From Pacificitalea sp040119125 (GTDB lineage: Bacteria; Pseudomonadota; Alphaproteobacteria; Rhodobacterales; Rhodobacteraceae), in the NCBI GenBank assembly GCA_040119125.1, contig JBEDTR010000017.1, positions 248,001-312,000 on the forward strand: a DNA stretch of 64,000 nucleotides, written 5' to 3'. Of this stretch, positions 42,193-50,548 are shown piece after piece. How positions within the stretch are numbered: position 1 is the stretch's first letter; the number at the start of each line of letters is the position of its first letter. Both the position numbers and the translations under genes were made by a program. The notes under the pieces were generated by a model that saw only the letters and a program-made list of their open reading frames with translations, was not told the DNA's origin and did no database searches.

Positions 42193-43227
42193 TCAGTTGA
42201 ACATTTCGCGCAGATTGACCGTCTCGCGTTCGTTCAGGTCATCCATGTGACCGGCGAGAAACGCCTCCATCGCCGCGCGGCCCCGTGCCTTCAGCCCGAA
42301 CAGCACTGCGGGCGTCGGCACCAGCTTCGTCGCCACAGAGAGTTGGGTCATCAGCTCATCATCAGCAATCATGTGGGTCAGCACCCGCTTCATCGCGCCT
42401 TTCGGGATCGTGCCGGCGTCAACCAGCCGCTGGACGAATTCGATGGCGCGCAATTCCCGCAGGAGCGAGGTGTTGAAGCTGATCTCGTTGATCCGGTTCT
42501 GGATATCCTGGGCGCTGACCGGCACTGCGTCACGGTAGAGCGGGTTGATATTAACCACCATGATGTCGGGGGGCAGGTCCGGCGCGAATAGCGGAAAAAG
42601 GGCGGGATTTCCGGTATAGCCGCCGTCCCAATAGGACTCGGTCACCCCAGTCACGGGATCGGTCAATTCCACCGCCTGAAAAAGCGTCGGCAGACAGGCG
42701 GAGGCAAGGATTACCTGAGTGTCGATCTCATCATCTGCGAACACCCGGATTTTGCCTGTCCGCACATTGGTCGCCGAGATAAACAGCGCGGGCCCGGCCG
42801 CGTCGCAGACCGTGTCGAAATTAAGCTGCCGCACCACATATTCCAGCGGATTACGATAGGCGGGCCCATACATATAAGGCGAAAACATGCGGCTGGCGAA
42901 ATCCGCCAGACTAAGCGGCAGCGACGTTTCGATCATCTGGGACATCATGCCGGGCGTCGGCAGAAGATGCGACATCCAGGTGGTCAGCCGCATGTCGTTA
43001 AGCGCACCCATCCGCCCCCATAGCCAATCGAGACGCGCGCGCGCGCCGGCGCGGCCCCCCTCGACCAGACCGGATTTCAGCGCAGCGCCGTTCAACGCGC
43101 CGGCGGAGGTGCCGGAAATGGCGGCGATCTCGATGCTTTCCTCTTCCAAAAGCCGATCCAGCACACCCCATGTAAACGCGCCATGTGCGCCGCCGCCCTG
43201 TAGGGCAAGGTTGATGCGTTTGGTCAT
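42193..43227 (-). CDS. Patatin-like phospholipase
   Basis: A 344-residue RssA/patatin-type lipid acyl hydrolase. The oxyanion loop LALQGGGAHGAFTWGVLD is at residues ~7-24, the nucleophile elbow GTSAGALNGA at ~40 (GxSxG), and the catalytic Asp is in YWDGGYTGNP near residue 200. No signal peptide, so probably cytoplasmic or peripheral membrane. A C-terminal extension of ~100 helical residues follows, as in other alphaproteobacterial members. ATG 43227 is used because upstream in-frame sequence is non-conserved. Confidence 0.92.
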   Translation of the reverse strand: MTKRINLALQGGGAHGAFTWGVLDRLLEEESIEIAAISGTSAGALNGAALKSGLVEGGRAGARARLDWLWGRMGALNDMRLTTWMSHLLPTPGMMSQMIETSLPLSLADFASRMFSPYMYGPAYRNPLEYVVRQLNFDTVCDAAGPALFISATNVRTGKIRVFADDEIDTQVILASACLPTLFQAVELTDPVTGVTESYWDGGYTGNPALFPLFAPDLPPDIMVVNINPLYRDAVPVSAQDIQNRINEISFNTSLLRELRAIEFVQRLVDAGTIPKGAMKRVLTHMIADDELMTQLSVATKLVPTPAVLFGLKARGRAAMEAFLAGHMDDLNERETVNLREMFN

Positions 43228-43508
43228 CCGCTCTCCGATCCGGTCGCGCAGGCGCAACTTATGCGCTGCGTTGCAGCATGACTTGCCTGTCCGCTGCGTG
43301 ATTTCAAGGGCAGACCGCCCTGCGCGTCCCGCCGCGTCGCGCAGCATACCTCAGAAAAGTGCCGCCAACCCCTTTCCTCGGGCCGTAAAACCAGCATGGT
43401 ATGCGCTCAGCCGACGTTGCGACACCGAGGGACATGGAACTGTTACCGGTTCGTCGTTATAGACAGCTTTCAAACCACAAAAATCGGACGCCAGGGGGAG
43501 ACACCGAC

Positions 43509-43850
43509 ATGACCGGGTATATCAAGATTCACAAGGCCGAGGGCACTTGGACGGTGCGCGCAGGCGGGGCCGTTCTGGGCGAGAGCACTGCCGCGCTGGA
43601 ACTGACCGAAGGCGATCTGGCGCCGACGATCTATTTCCCGCGCAAGGACATCGCGATGGCGTTCCTCGACGCTTCCGACTACCGCACGCAATGCCCGCAT
43701 AAGGGCGAGGCCAGCTATTTCGACATTGTCGTAAAGTCCGGCACGATCGGCAATGCCGCATGGTCCTATGAGACGCCGCTGGATGGTGTTGAGCGCATCA
43801 AGGATCACATCGCGTTCTATTCCGATCTGGTGATGATCGAGCGTATCTGA
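43509..43850 (+). CDS. DUF427 protein
   Basis: A 113-residue protein of the DUF427 family, a compact beta-rich fold of unknown function. The diagnostic motifs are YFPRKDIAMAFL, TQCPHKGEASYFDI and AAWSYETPLDGVERIKDHIAFY. GGGGGAG lies about 8 nt before ATG 43509. It stands alone, divergent from the patatin gene and convergent with the histidine kinase gene. Confidence 0.92.
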   Translation: MTGYIKIHKAEGTWTVRAGGAVLGESTAALELTEGDLAPTIYFPRKDIAMAFLDASDYRTQCPHKGEASYFDIVVKSGTIGNAAWSYETPLDGVERIKDHIAFYSDLVMIERI

Positions 43851-43878
43851 CCCCTGACGGGGATCGACCGGTGCGGGC

Positions 43879-46596
43879 TTAGGACCGTGCCGTTACCGGG
43901 GCGAGCGGCACCGCGATGCGGAACGCCGCGCCCCCCTGCCCTGGCAGATAGGCGATATCCCCGCCGAGCCGGGCCATAATTTCCCGACAGATCGCCAGTC
44001 CCAGACCGGCGCCCCCGGCTGCGGCAGTGTCGGTCAGCCGCGAGAACTTCTCAAAAATTATTTCCTGCGAGCGTTCGGGGATGCCGGTGCCGTTGTCGAT
44101 GAAATCGATCAACACCTTGGCGTGCTGAGGCGCGTCGCTAGCGGGAACCGCACGCACACGGATCTTCAGCGTCGGTTGGGGCGCTTCGCAGTATTTGCGG
44201 GCGTTGCCAATCAGGTTGATGAAGACTTGAGTAAGCCGGTCGGCATCGGTCAGCACTTCCACCGCTTCGCGCCCCGGCACACGATCAATATGCAGATGCC
44301 GGACGCTCTCGGCGCTTGCCTGCGGGCTGGCGGCAGTGACGGCCCGGTCGATCACGTCCGCCAAGCGCACCCGTGACAGGTTCAGGCTGACTTGCGCATT
44401 TTCCAGCACGCTGAGGTCCAGCAGATCATCGAGCAGCCGGGTCAGGCGCATCGCCTCGTCATGGATAATGCCGGAATAGCGGGTCTGCTGCGCGTCGGAC
44501 AGGTCTGGCTCCCCCAGAATTTCGGAGAACGCGCGGATCGAGGTCATGGGCGTGCGCAGCTCGTGGCTGATCTGGCTCAGGAACGCGTCTTTCTGCACCG
44601 ACAGATCGGTCAGCTTTTCATTGGCGTCGCGCAAGGCGCGCGCGGTGCGGGCGAGTTCCGCTGATTTGGCCTCCAATTGCGAGGAATATTCCAGCATCTG
44701 CTGGGTTTCATCGGCCACGCGCATCAGGTCCTCGACCCGCACGGCGGTGCCGCCGGCGATTTGCGCGATCATCGCATGCGCCGTCGCCGCCCCGACCGAG
44801 CCTGCCAATTCGCGCTCCAACAGATCGAGGAATTCGGGTGTCGCCTCGGGCAGATAGCCTGCCTTGCCCTGCGCCGCCGCTTCGCGTTGAAACACCGCCT
44901 GCGCCTGTTGCGGGCCGATGATGCGCTGCGCCATCATCAGCAGGTCTTCGGCCTCGGCCCCGCCCCGCGCCCAGCCGCGCGCGGCACTGGTATGGTCGAA
45001 CACATTGACCACCTGCGCGCCCTGCAACCGCTCCATCGGGCCGGGAAAGCCCAGAAGCGACACCCCGCAGAATGCCAGCGTGTTCAGTCCCAGCGACCAC
45101 AGGATCGCATGCACCAGCGGATCTAGCCCGGCAAACCCCAACAGCGCCTGCGGCCTGAGCCAACCGATCCCGAACGGTCCCTCCGCCATGATTGCCTCGC
45201 TCAACAGGCCCGAGGCGCCGAAGCTTGGCAAAAACAGCGTGTAGGCCCAGATGGCAAACCCCAGAACCAGCCCTGCCGCCGCGCCGTTGCGCGTGGCGCC
45301 GCGCCAATAGAGCCCGCCCAGCATGGCCGGCAGCACCTGCGCAATCCCGATGAAGGAGATCAACCCGATGGCGGCCAGCGCCTCGGTCCCGCCAGAGATG
45401 CGGTAATAGAGATAGCCCAGCAGCAGCACACCCGCGATGGACAGCCGCCGCGCCAGCAGCACGACCTGCCGCACATCGCCCGCCATCGTCGCCCCGCCGC
45501 GCCGCCGCGACAGCCAAAGCGGCATGACGATATGGTTCGACACCATCGTCGACAGGGCGATTGCGGCGACGATCACCATCGAAGTGGCCGAAGAAAACCC
45601 GCCCAGAAACGCCAGCATCGCCAGCCCGGTGTGTCCCTCGGACAGCGGCAGGGTCAGCACGAAGAGATCGGGGTTCGCCCCGATCGGCAGACGCTCTAGC
45701 CCGACCACGGCGATGGGCACCACGAAGAGGCTCATCAGCATCAGGTAAAGCGGAAAGGCCCAGCTGGCGGTGGCAAGGAACCCTTCGTCGGGGTTTTCGA
45801 CCACCAGCACCTGAAACATGCGCGGCAGGCACAAAACGGCAGCGGCCGAGATGAATGTCAGCCCGACCCAGCGGCTGCGGTCGATCTGCCAATCCGCCAT
45901 GGGCGAGGCCGCGATCCGGTCCATTAACGCCCCCGGCCCGCCGCCCAAGCCCCAAGTGACAAACGCGCCCACGGCAAGCAGCGCGACCAGTTTGACCACC
46001 GCCTCGACCGCGATGGCGGTGACGACGCCGTAATGGCGCTCATTTGCGTCAAGGTTGCGGGTGCCAAACAGCACGGTGAACAGCGCCAGCCCCACCGCCA
46101 CCCATAGCGCGGTCTCGGTCGGGTCTTGGCGCGCCCAGTCCGACACGCCCGGCTGCGCCATCGCGCCAAAGGCCAGCACCACCGATTGCAGTTGCAGCGC
46201 GATATAAGGCGTCGTGCCCACCACGGCGAGCAGGGTCACGATCACCCCCAGCAAGTTCGATTTGCCAAAGCGCGAGGAGATCAGATCCGCCACCGATGTG
46301 ATGCGCTGGGTGCGGCCCACGCGCACCAGTTTCCGTAGCACGACCCACCAGCCAACCAGCACGATGGTCGGGCCGAGATAGATGGTCAGGTATTCCAGCC
46401 CCGAACGCGCCGCGTAGCCGACCGCGCCATAGAACGTCCAGCCGGTGCAGTAGATCGACAGCGACAGGGTGTAGACCAATGGGGATCGCAGGAATTCGCG
46501 TTGCCCCCGACGCGCCCGGCGCTCAGCCAGAAAGGCGATGCCGAACAGAAACAGCACATAGATCAGCGAGACGCCGACAAGCAGGTCGAAAGCCAT
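43879..46596 (-). CDS. CrbS-like sensor histidine kinase with sodium/solute symporter domain
   Basis: A 905-residue membrane sensor. Residues ~1-520 are a sodium:solute symporter-type domain with about 13 membrane helices (FYGAVGYAARSGLEYLTIYLG, TSVADLISSRFGKSNLLG, FLGGFSSATSMVIVAAIALS). Residues ~550-625 resemble a STAC domain (EDLLMMAQRIIGPQQAQAVF). A coiled coil, the HisKA box with phosphorylatable His678 (FLSQISHELRTPMTSIRAF) and a HATPase domain (NLIGNARKY, DNGTGIP, GLGLAICREI) follow. I see no PAS domain. The architecture matches CrbS, which controls acs in Vibrio and Pseudomonas. It is last in the minus-strand group ScfR-RR-small protein-HK; acs is on the opposite strand 8 kb away. Confidence 0.92.
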   Translation of the reverse strand: MAFDLLVGVSLIYVLFLFGIAFLAERRARRGQREFLRSPLVYTLSLSIYCTGWTFYGAVGYAARSGLEYLTIYLGPTIVLVGWWVVLRKLVRVGRTQRITSVADLISSRFGKSNLLGVIVTLLAVVGTTPYIALQLQSVVLAFGAMAQPGVSDWARQDPTETALWVAVGLALFTVLFGTRNLDANERHYGVVTAIAVEAVVKLVALLAVGAFVTWGLGGGPGALMDRIAASPMADWQIDRSRWVGLTFISAAAVLCLPRMFQVLVVENPDEGFLATASWAFPLYLMLMSLFVVPIAVVGLERLPIGANPDLFVLTLPLSEGHTGLAMLAFLGGFSSATSMVIVAAIALSTMVSNHIVMPLWLSRRRGGATMAGDVRQVVLLARRLSIAGVLLLGYLYYRISGGTEALAAIGLISFIGIAQVLPAMLGGLYWRGATRNGAAAGLVLGFAIWAYTLFLPSFGASGLLSEAIMAEGPFGIGWLRPQALLGFAGLDPLVHAILWSLGLNTLAFCGVSLLGFPGPMERLQGAQVVNVFDHTSAARGWARGGAEAEDLLMMAQRIIGPQQAQAVFQREAAAQGKAGYLPEATPEFLDLLERELAGSVGAATAHAMIAQIAGGTAVRVEDLMRVADETQQMLEYSSQLEAKSAELARTARALRDANEKLTDLSVQKDAFLSQISHELRTPMTSIRAFSEILGEPDLSDAQQTRYSGIIHDEAMRLTRLLDDLLDLSVLENAQVSLNLSRVRLADVIDRAVTAASPQASAESVRHLHIDRVPGREAVEVLTDADRLTQVFINLIGNARKYCEAPQPTLKIRVRAVPASDAPQHAKVLIDFIDNGTGIPERSQEIIFEKFSRLTDTAAAGGAGLGLAICREIMARLGGDIAYLPGQGGAAFRIAVPLAPVTARS

Positions 46597-46599
46597 CGC

Positions 46600-46965
46600 T
46601 CAGTCCTGACCGGACGCGGGGCGGCTGGTGGAGGCTGGCGGTGGCGGCGACAAGGGCTCGCTGCCCACGCGGGGCTCATCCAGCGATCCGACCAGCCGCC
46701 GGGCAATCCAGAACGCCGCCCCGATCAGCACGCACCACAGCACGAACAGATAGATCACGCCGCCCCGGGTCGCGCCCGCCTCGCCCGCCTCTGGGATCAG
46801 CACCGGCGCCAACACCAGCACGGTCGCGACGAAAGGCAACGCCCGTGCCGCGTCCATCACCCGGCGGCGGCGGTAGCTTTGCCGGGCGAGAAAGACAGGC
46901 CCGGTGCGGCTGCGCTCCAACGGATCACTGGACCCGGTCCGATCCGCGCGGTTTTCGCGGGTCAC
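46600..46965 (-). CDS. Small two-helix membrane protein between response regulator and kinase
   Basis: A 121-residue protein with a GTG start overlapping the response-regulator stop (GTGA) and a stop 3 bp before the kinase ATG, so it is tightly coupled. It has a basic N-terminus, two membrane segments (~residues 43-60 and 70-92, the second LFVLWCVLIGAAFWIA) and a Pro/Ser-rich tail. I recognise no family. Position suggests an accessory subunit of the symporter-kinase sensor, comparable to the small subunits beside some solute:sodium symporters (inference). Confidence 0.75.
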   Translation of the reverse strand: MTRENRADRTGSSDPLERSRTGPVFLARQSYRRRRVMDAARALPFVATVLVLAPVLIPEAGEAGATRGGVIYLFVLWCVLIGAAFWIARRLVGSLDEPRVGSEPLSPPPPASTSRPASGQD

Positions 46966-47330
46966 ACCGGCACCAGATCGCGCAGGGCGGCAAGAACCTC
47001 TGCATTGGAAAATGGCTTTGTCATGAACCGATTGGCCCCCAGACGCTCCGCCAGTTCACGGTCCTTGCCCTGCCCCTTGGCGGTCAGCATCAGCACCGGC
47101 AGGTCTGTCGTGTCAGGGGCCGCGCGCAGATCGCGCAGGATGTCAAAACCGGAGCGATTGGGCAGCATGACGTCAAGGATTACCACATCCGGCATCCGCC
47201 GCGACACGGCCTCCAGCGCGGTCGAGCCGTCGGCATGGGTTTCCACCCGCCAGCCATCGCGTGACAGGATGAAGCGGATCGCCTCGATGATATTCGGCTC
47301 GTCCTCCACGAGCAGAACCGTTCTTGTCAT
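46962..47330 (-). CDS. Single-domain response regulator (receiver only)
   Basis: A 122-residue CheY-like receiver. The acidic pocket is VEDEPN, the phospho-acceptor Asp is in DVVILDVMLPNRSG (~residue 53), and the Thr/Lys switch residues are in LMLTAKGQ and FMTKPFSNAEVL. It ends directly after the receiver fold, so there is no DNA-binding output domain, unlike the LuxR-type CrbR partner of CrbS. GGAGGAG precedes ATG 47330. Longer in-frame sequence upstream is non-conserved. It probably takes phosphate from the downstream kinase; its output partner is unknown. Confidence 0.93.
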   Translation of the reverse strand: MTRTVLLVEDEPNIIEAIRFILSRDGWRVETHADGSTALEAVSRRMPDVVILDVMLPNRSGFDILRDLRAAPDTTDLPVLMLTAKGQGKDRELAERLGANRFMTKPFSNAEVLAALRDLVPV

Positions 47331-47443
47331 ATGTCCGATCTCCTCCCTGTCCGGCGCATGGCACACCCGACCGCGGCGGCCCGGACCGGCCGCACGCGGC
47401 GCACTATCGGCGGAAACATGCCGCGCTGTCAAAACCTCTCGTC

Positions 47444-48817
47444 TCAATCCTGATCGGATAGGATGGACAGCTCGCGCCGGGCGGGACATGCGCGGCGCGG
47501 ACAGATCCGGCAGGCCGGACCGACGGGCAGCGCCGGATCCTCCTTTGGCAGTTCAGCGCCCAAGGCTATGGGCAGGATCAACATCGCGGCCTGCGCAACC
47601 TCGGGGCCGTCGTATCCTGCGGGCCGGTCCAATGTCGCGGTGGCGTAGGTCAGGAAGCGAGAGCCGCGACTGCCCGCCATCTCCACCAGATCGCGACGCG
47701 CGCTGCCCGGACGCGACAGCACCCCATAGAGCGGCCATAGCGAACAGGCGGCGGAGAACCGTGGCAGCGCGAAACCTTCGACCGGCTTGCGATAGGTGAT
47801 CGCGCCCGCCCCGTCGCAGATCACCAGCCCTGCCACCTGTTCCCCCAGCAAGGCGGACGGCAGGCTGGCAAGACGGATAAACACGCAGATCAGCGGCTGA
47901 GCAAAACGCTGGGCCAAAGCGAGAGGATCGTGGCGCAGCTCGGCACAAGCCTCGACGAAGGGGTGCAGCGGCATGGCGCGGGCGGCGGCAGCGTAACGCC
48001 GGGACCAGCGCGCTGCGAGATCGCGAGAAGCGGCGCTTTGCAAATGCGGGCTGTCGGGCGGGACCACCGCGCCGTCCTCCAGCGCTTCTAGATGATGACC
48101 CTGCGCCCCCAGCCAACGGTCAAATTCCTCCTGCGGTGTGGCGGTGCTGGCGGCCTCTCCTTCATTGGCGTCGAGATAGCCTACGAGCGCGCCCGCGCCT
48201 TCGGACAGCCGACGGGCATCATCGTCAAGGTTTCGATGGAAACGCGTTTGCCATTCGGGGTCGATATCGCCGGTATCGTTCAGAATAGCCGCCGTGGCCC
48301 GGATCGAGGTGACCGCGGAAATCACCTCATGCAGCGAGGCCGACAAAAACGGGTCATGGGTCAGCCGATCCGACAACATCTCCACCGTGCGGGCGCTGGC
48401 ACGGGCGCGGCGGGCGGTTTCAGCCGTGAGCGTCGCCCAGCCCGGAAACCGACCGATAAATTCCTCCAGCCGGTCAAGCTCCGCCGCCGAAGGCGCGGCA
48501 GTATCGGCAGAGGCATCGGGGCCAACATCATTCGCCGCCTCGCGAAGCGCCGCGATCAGCGCGGCACCGGCGCCTTCGGTCAGATGCGCGGGCTCCACCG
48601 TCAATTCGCGGGCGATGTCGTTCAGCAGCTTACCCCCGATACGGCGACGATTATGCTCGATCAGGTTGAGGTAAGAAGGCGATATGCCAATTTGCCGTGC
48701 CAGATCCGCCTGTCGCAGCCCCAGTAACACCCGCCGGGCGCGGATGCGGTTCCCGGTCAGGCCAGCGCGACCTTCATCCGGGCGGGGTGCAGGCGTGCCG
48801 GCACGTCGTGTAGGCAT
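47444..48817 (-). CDS. XRE/ScfR-family short-chain fatty acyl-CoA regulator
   Basis: A 457-residue regulator. The N-terminal XRE helix-turn-helix (RIRARRVLLGLRQADLARQI...SPSYLNLIEHNRRRIGGKLL) spans residues ~23-65. A long central region follows, and a DUF2083-type C-terminus ends with the cysteine-rich GPACRICPRRACPARRE. This architecture is that of ScfR proteins (RamB, PccR), which sense acyl-CoA intermediates and control acetate or propionate metabolism. AAGGAG lies 7 nt before the ATG. It is divergent from the ABC importer across 221 bp and 113 bp upstream of the response-regulator gene on the same strand. Confidence 0.88.
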   Translation of the reverse strand: MPTRRAGTPAPRPDEGRAGLTGNRIRARRVLLGLRQADLARQIGISPSYLNLIEHNRRRIGGKLLNDIARELTVEPAHLTEGAGAALIAALREAANDVGPDASADTAAPSAAELDRLEEFIGRFPGWATLTAETARRARASARTVEMLSDRLTHDPFLSASLHEVISAVTSIRATAAILNDTGDIDPEWQTRFHRNLDDDARRLSEGAGALVGYLDANEGEAASTATPQEEFDRWLGAQGHHLEALEDGAVVPPDSPHLQSAASRDLAARWSRRYAAAARAMPLHPFVEACAELRHDPLALAQRFAQPLICVFIRLASLPSALLGEQVAGLVICDGAGAITYRKPVEGFALPRFSAACSLWPLYGVLSRPGSARRDLVEMAGSRGSRFLTYATATLDRPAGYDGPEVAQAAMLILPIALGAELPKEDPALPVGPACRICPRRACPARRELSILSDQD

Positions 48818-49038
48818 CGCAATTCTCCTTTGTCGACAATGGCTTTCTGCACATGCGTGAGAATTAATTTACAGAATTTCCGCAAAATGTGTTCATAAAT
48901 TTACAAAAAAATCGTTACGGGTAAAGCATTTGTTGCGTGATTTGCGACCTGCGCTGTTTACTGGAGATGCTCAGAAATGGGCAGTTGCCCGCCGGGGAGG
49001 AGACTGGCGGTGCGGCAATTCACACATGGGAGGACTTC
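48818..49038. promoter_or_regulatory. Divergent promoter region, ScfR-type regulator / ABC importer
   Basis: 221 bp, with an AT-rich core at 48860-48930, the lowest GC in the neighbourhood. Candidate operator elements are a TTTCCGCAAAA near-palindrome around 48877 and two direct TTGCG repeats (48933-48937 and 48942-48946) with 4 bp between them. ScfR-type proteins bind TTTGC/GCAAA-like sites, so autoregulation and control of the importer are plausible. The importer gene has GGGAGG 6 nt before its ATG. Confidence 0.5.
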
Positions 49039-50397
49039 ATGTCGAAAAGTAATTTCACGCGCCGCGGCGTGCTCAAGACGGGTGCCGTCGCGGGCGCTGG
49101 CCTTGCCACACCGACGCTGTTTACCGGCAATGTCTGGGCCGAGGCTCATACCGGCTTCACCAACGCGCCGGGCGGCGACACTGTGACACTTGGCTTCAAC
49201 GTGCCGCAGACCGGCCCCTACGCAGATGAAGGCGCCGATGAATTGCGCGCCTTTGAATTGGCGGTCGAGCATCTCAACGGTGGCGGCGACGGCGGGTTGC
49301 TGTCCACATTTTCGTCCAAGGCGCTGGAAGGCAACGGCATCATGGGCAAGAAGGTCGCCTATGTGACCGGCGACACCCAGACCAAATCCGACGCCGCCCG
49401 CGCCAGCGCCAAATCGATGATCGAGAAGGACGGCGCGATCATGATCTCCGGCGGCTCGTCCTCCGGCGTTGCGGTCGCGGTGCAGGGCCTGTGCCAAGAG
49501 GCGGGCGTGATCTTCATGGCCGGTCTGACACATTCCAACGACACCACCGGCAAGGATAAGAAAGCCAACGGTTTCCGCCACTTCTTCAACGCCTACATGT
49601 CGGGCGCCGCGCTCGCACCGGTTTTGGCCAAGATGTATGGCAATGACCGCAAGGCCTATCACCTGACCGCCGATTACACTTGGGGTTGGACACAGGAAGA
49701 GTCGATCATCGCCGCGACCGAGGCGCTTGGCTGGGAAACCGTCAACACCGTCAAGACGCCGCTGGCACAGACCGATTTCAGCTCCTATATCGCGCCGGTT
49801 CTGAACTCCGGGGCCGATGTTCTGGTGCTGAACCACTACGGCGGGAACATGGTCAACTCGCTGACCAACGCCGTGCAGTTCGGCCTGCGCGAGAAGGAAG
49901 TGAACGGCAAGAACTTCGAGATCGTCGTGCCGCTTTATTCGCGCCTGATGGCGCGCGGTGCGGGCGAGAACGTGAAAGGCATCTTCGGCTCCACCAACTG
50001 GCATTGGTCGTTGCAGGACGCTGGCAGCAAGGCCTTCGTGCAGAGCTTTGGCACGAAATACGGCTTCCCGCCCAGCCAGGCGGCACATACCTGCTACGTC
50101 CAGACGCTGCTTTACGCCGATGCCGTGGCGCGTGCGGGGTCGTTCAACCCCTGTGCGGTGGCCGAGGCTCTCGAAGGGTTCGAATTCGACGGTATGGGCA
50201 ACGGCAAGACGCTCTACCGCGCCGAGGATCACCAGTGCTTCAAGGACGTGCTGGTCGTGAAGGGTAAGGAAAACCCGACCTCTGAATTCGACCTGCTGGA
50301 AGTCGTCGAAGTCACGCCTGTCGATCAGGTGACCTACGAGCCCGACCACCCGATGTTTGCGGGCGGCGCGCTGGGTGAATGTAACCCCGGCGCCTAA
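49039..50397 (+). CDS. ABC importer periplasmic binding protein, branched-chain amino acid/urea type
   Basis: A 452-residue family-1 extracellular solute-binding protein. A twin-arginine signal (FTRRGVLKTGAVAGAGLATP, residues ~6-25, ending WAEAH) leads a Peripla_BP_6-type fold: VTLGFNVPQTGPYADEGADE, AIMISGGSSSGVAVAV, YHLTADYTWGWTQEES and VLVLNHYGGNMVNSL. Tat export of a binding protein is less common than Sec. The ligand cannot be read; linkage to acs and a ScfR-type regulator suggests an acyl, amide or amino-acid carbon source (inference). First of five transporter genes. Confidence 0.92.
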   Translation: MSKSNFTRRGVLKTGAVAGAGLATPTLFTGNVWAEAHTGFTNAPGGDTVTLGFNVPQTGPYADEGADELRAFELAVEHLNGGGDGGLLSTFSSKALEGNGIMGKKVAYVTGDTQTKSDAARASAKSMIEKDGAIMISGGSSSGVAVAVQGLCQEAGVIFMAGLTHSNDTTGKDKKANGFRHFFNAYMSGAALAPVLAKMYGNDRKAYHLTADYTWGWTQEESIIAATEALGWETVNTVKTPLAQTDFSSYIAPVLNSGADVLVLNHYGGNMVNSLTNAVQFGLREKEVNGKNFEIVVPLYSRLMARGAGENVKGIFGSTNWHWSLQDAGSKAFVQSFGTKYGFPPSQAAHTCYVQTLLYADAVARAGSFNPCAVAEALEGFEFDGMGNGKTLYRAEDHQCFKDVLVVKGKENPTSEFDLLEVVEVTPVDQVTYEPDHPMFAGGALGECNPGA

Positions 50398-50408
50398 GGC
50401 GATCCCCA

Positions 50409-50444
50409 TCGGTGCGGGCGCTTTCCCTTTCGCGTTCGCACCGA
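50409..50444 (+). promoter_or_regulatory. Intergenic stem-loop after the binding-protein gene
   Basis: TCGGTGCG (50409-50416) pairs with CGCACCGA (50437-50444), with a second CGC/GCG pairing inside. It lies in the 151-bp gap between the binding-protein gene and the first permease gene. No U-run follows. Such stems often stabilise the upstream message or cause partial termination so that binding protein exceeds permease; that role is inferred. Confidence 0.5.
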
Positions 50445-50548
50445 CCCCTCCCGATCGTACCGCCCTGCCCCTTCCGCCCGTCCGGCGGACGGCGCGGGGC
50501 GGTGCCATCGCATAGAAACACCGACAGGCAGGCGCAGGAACGGCATCC

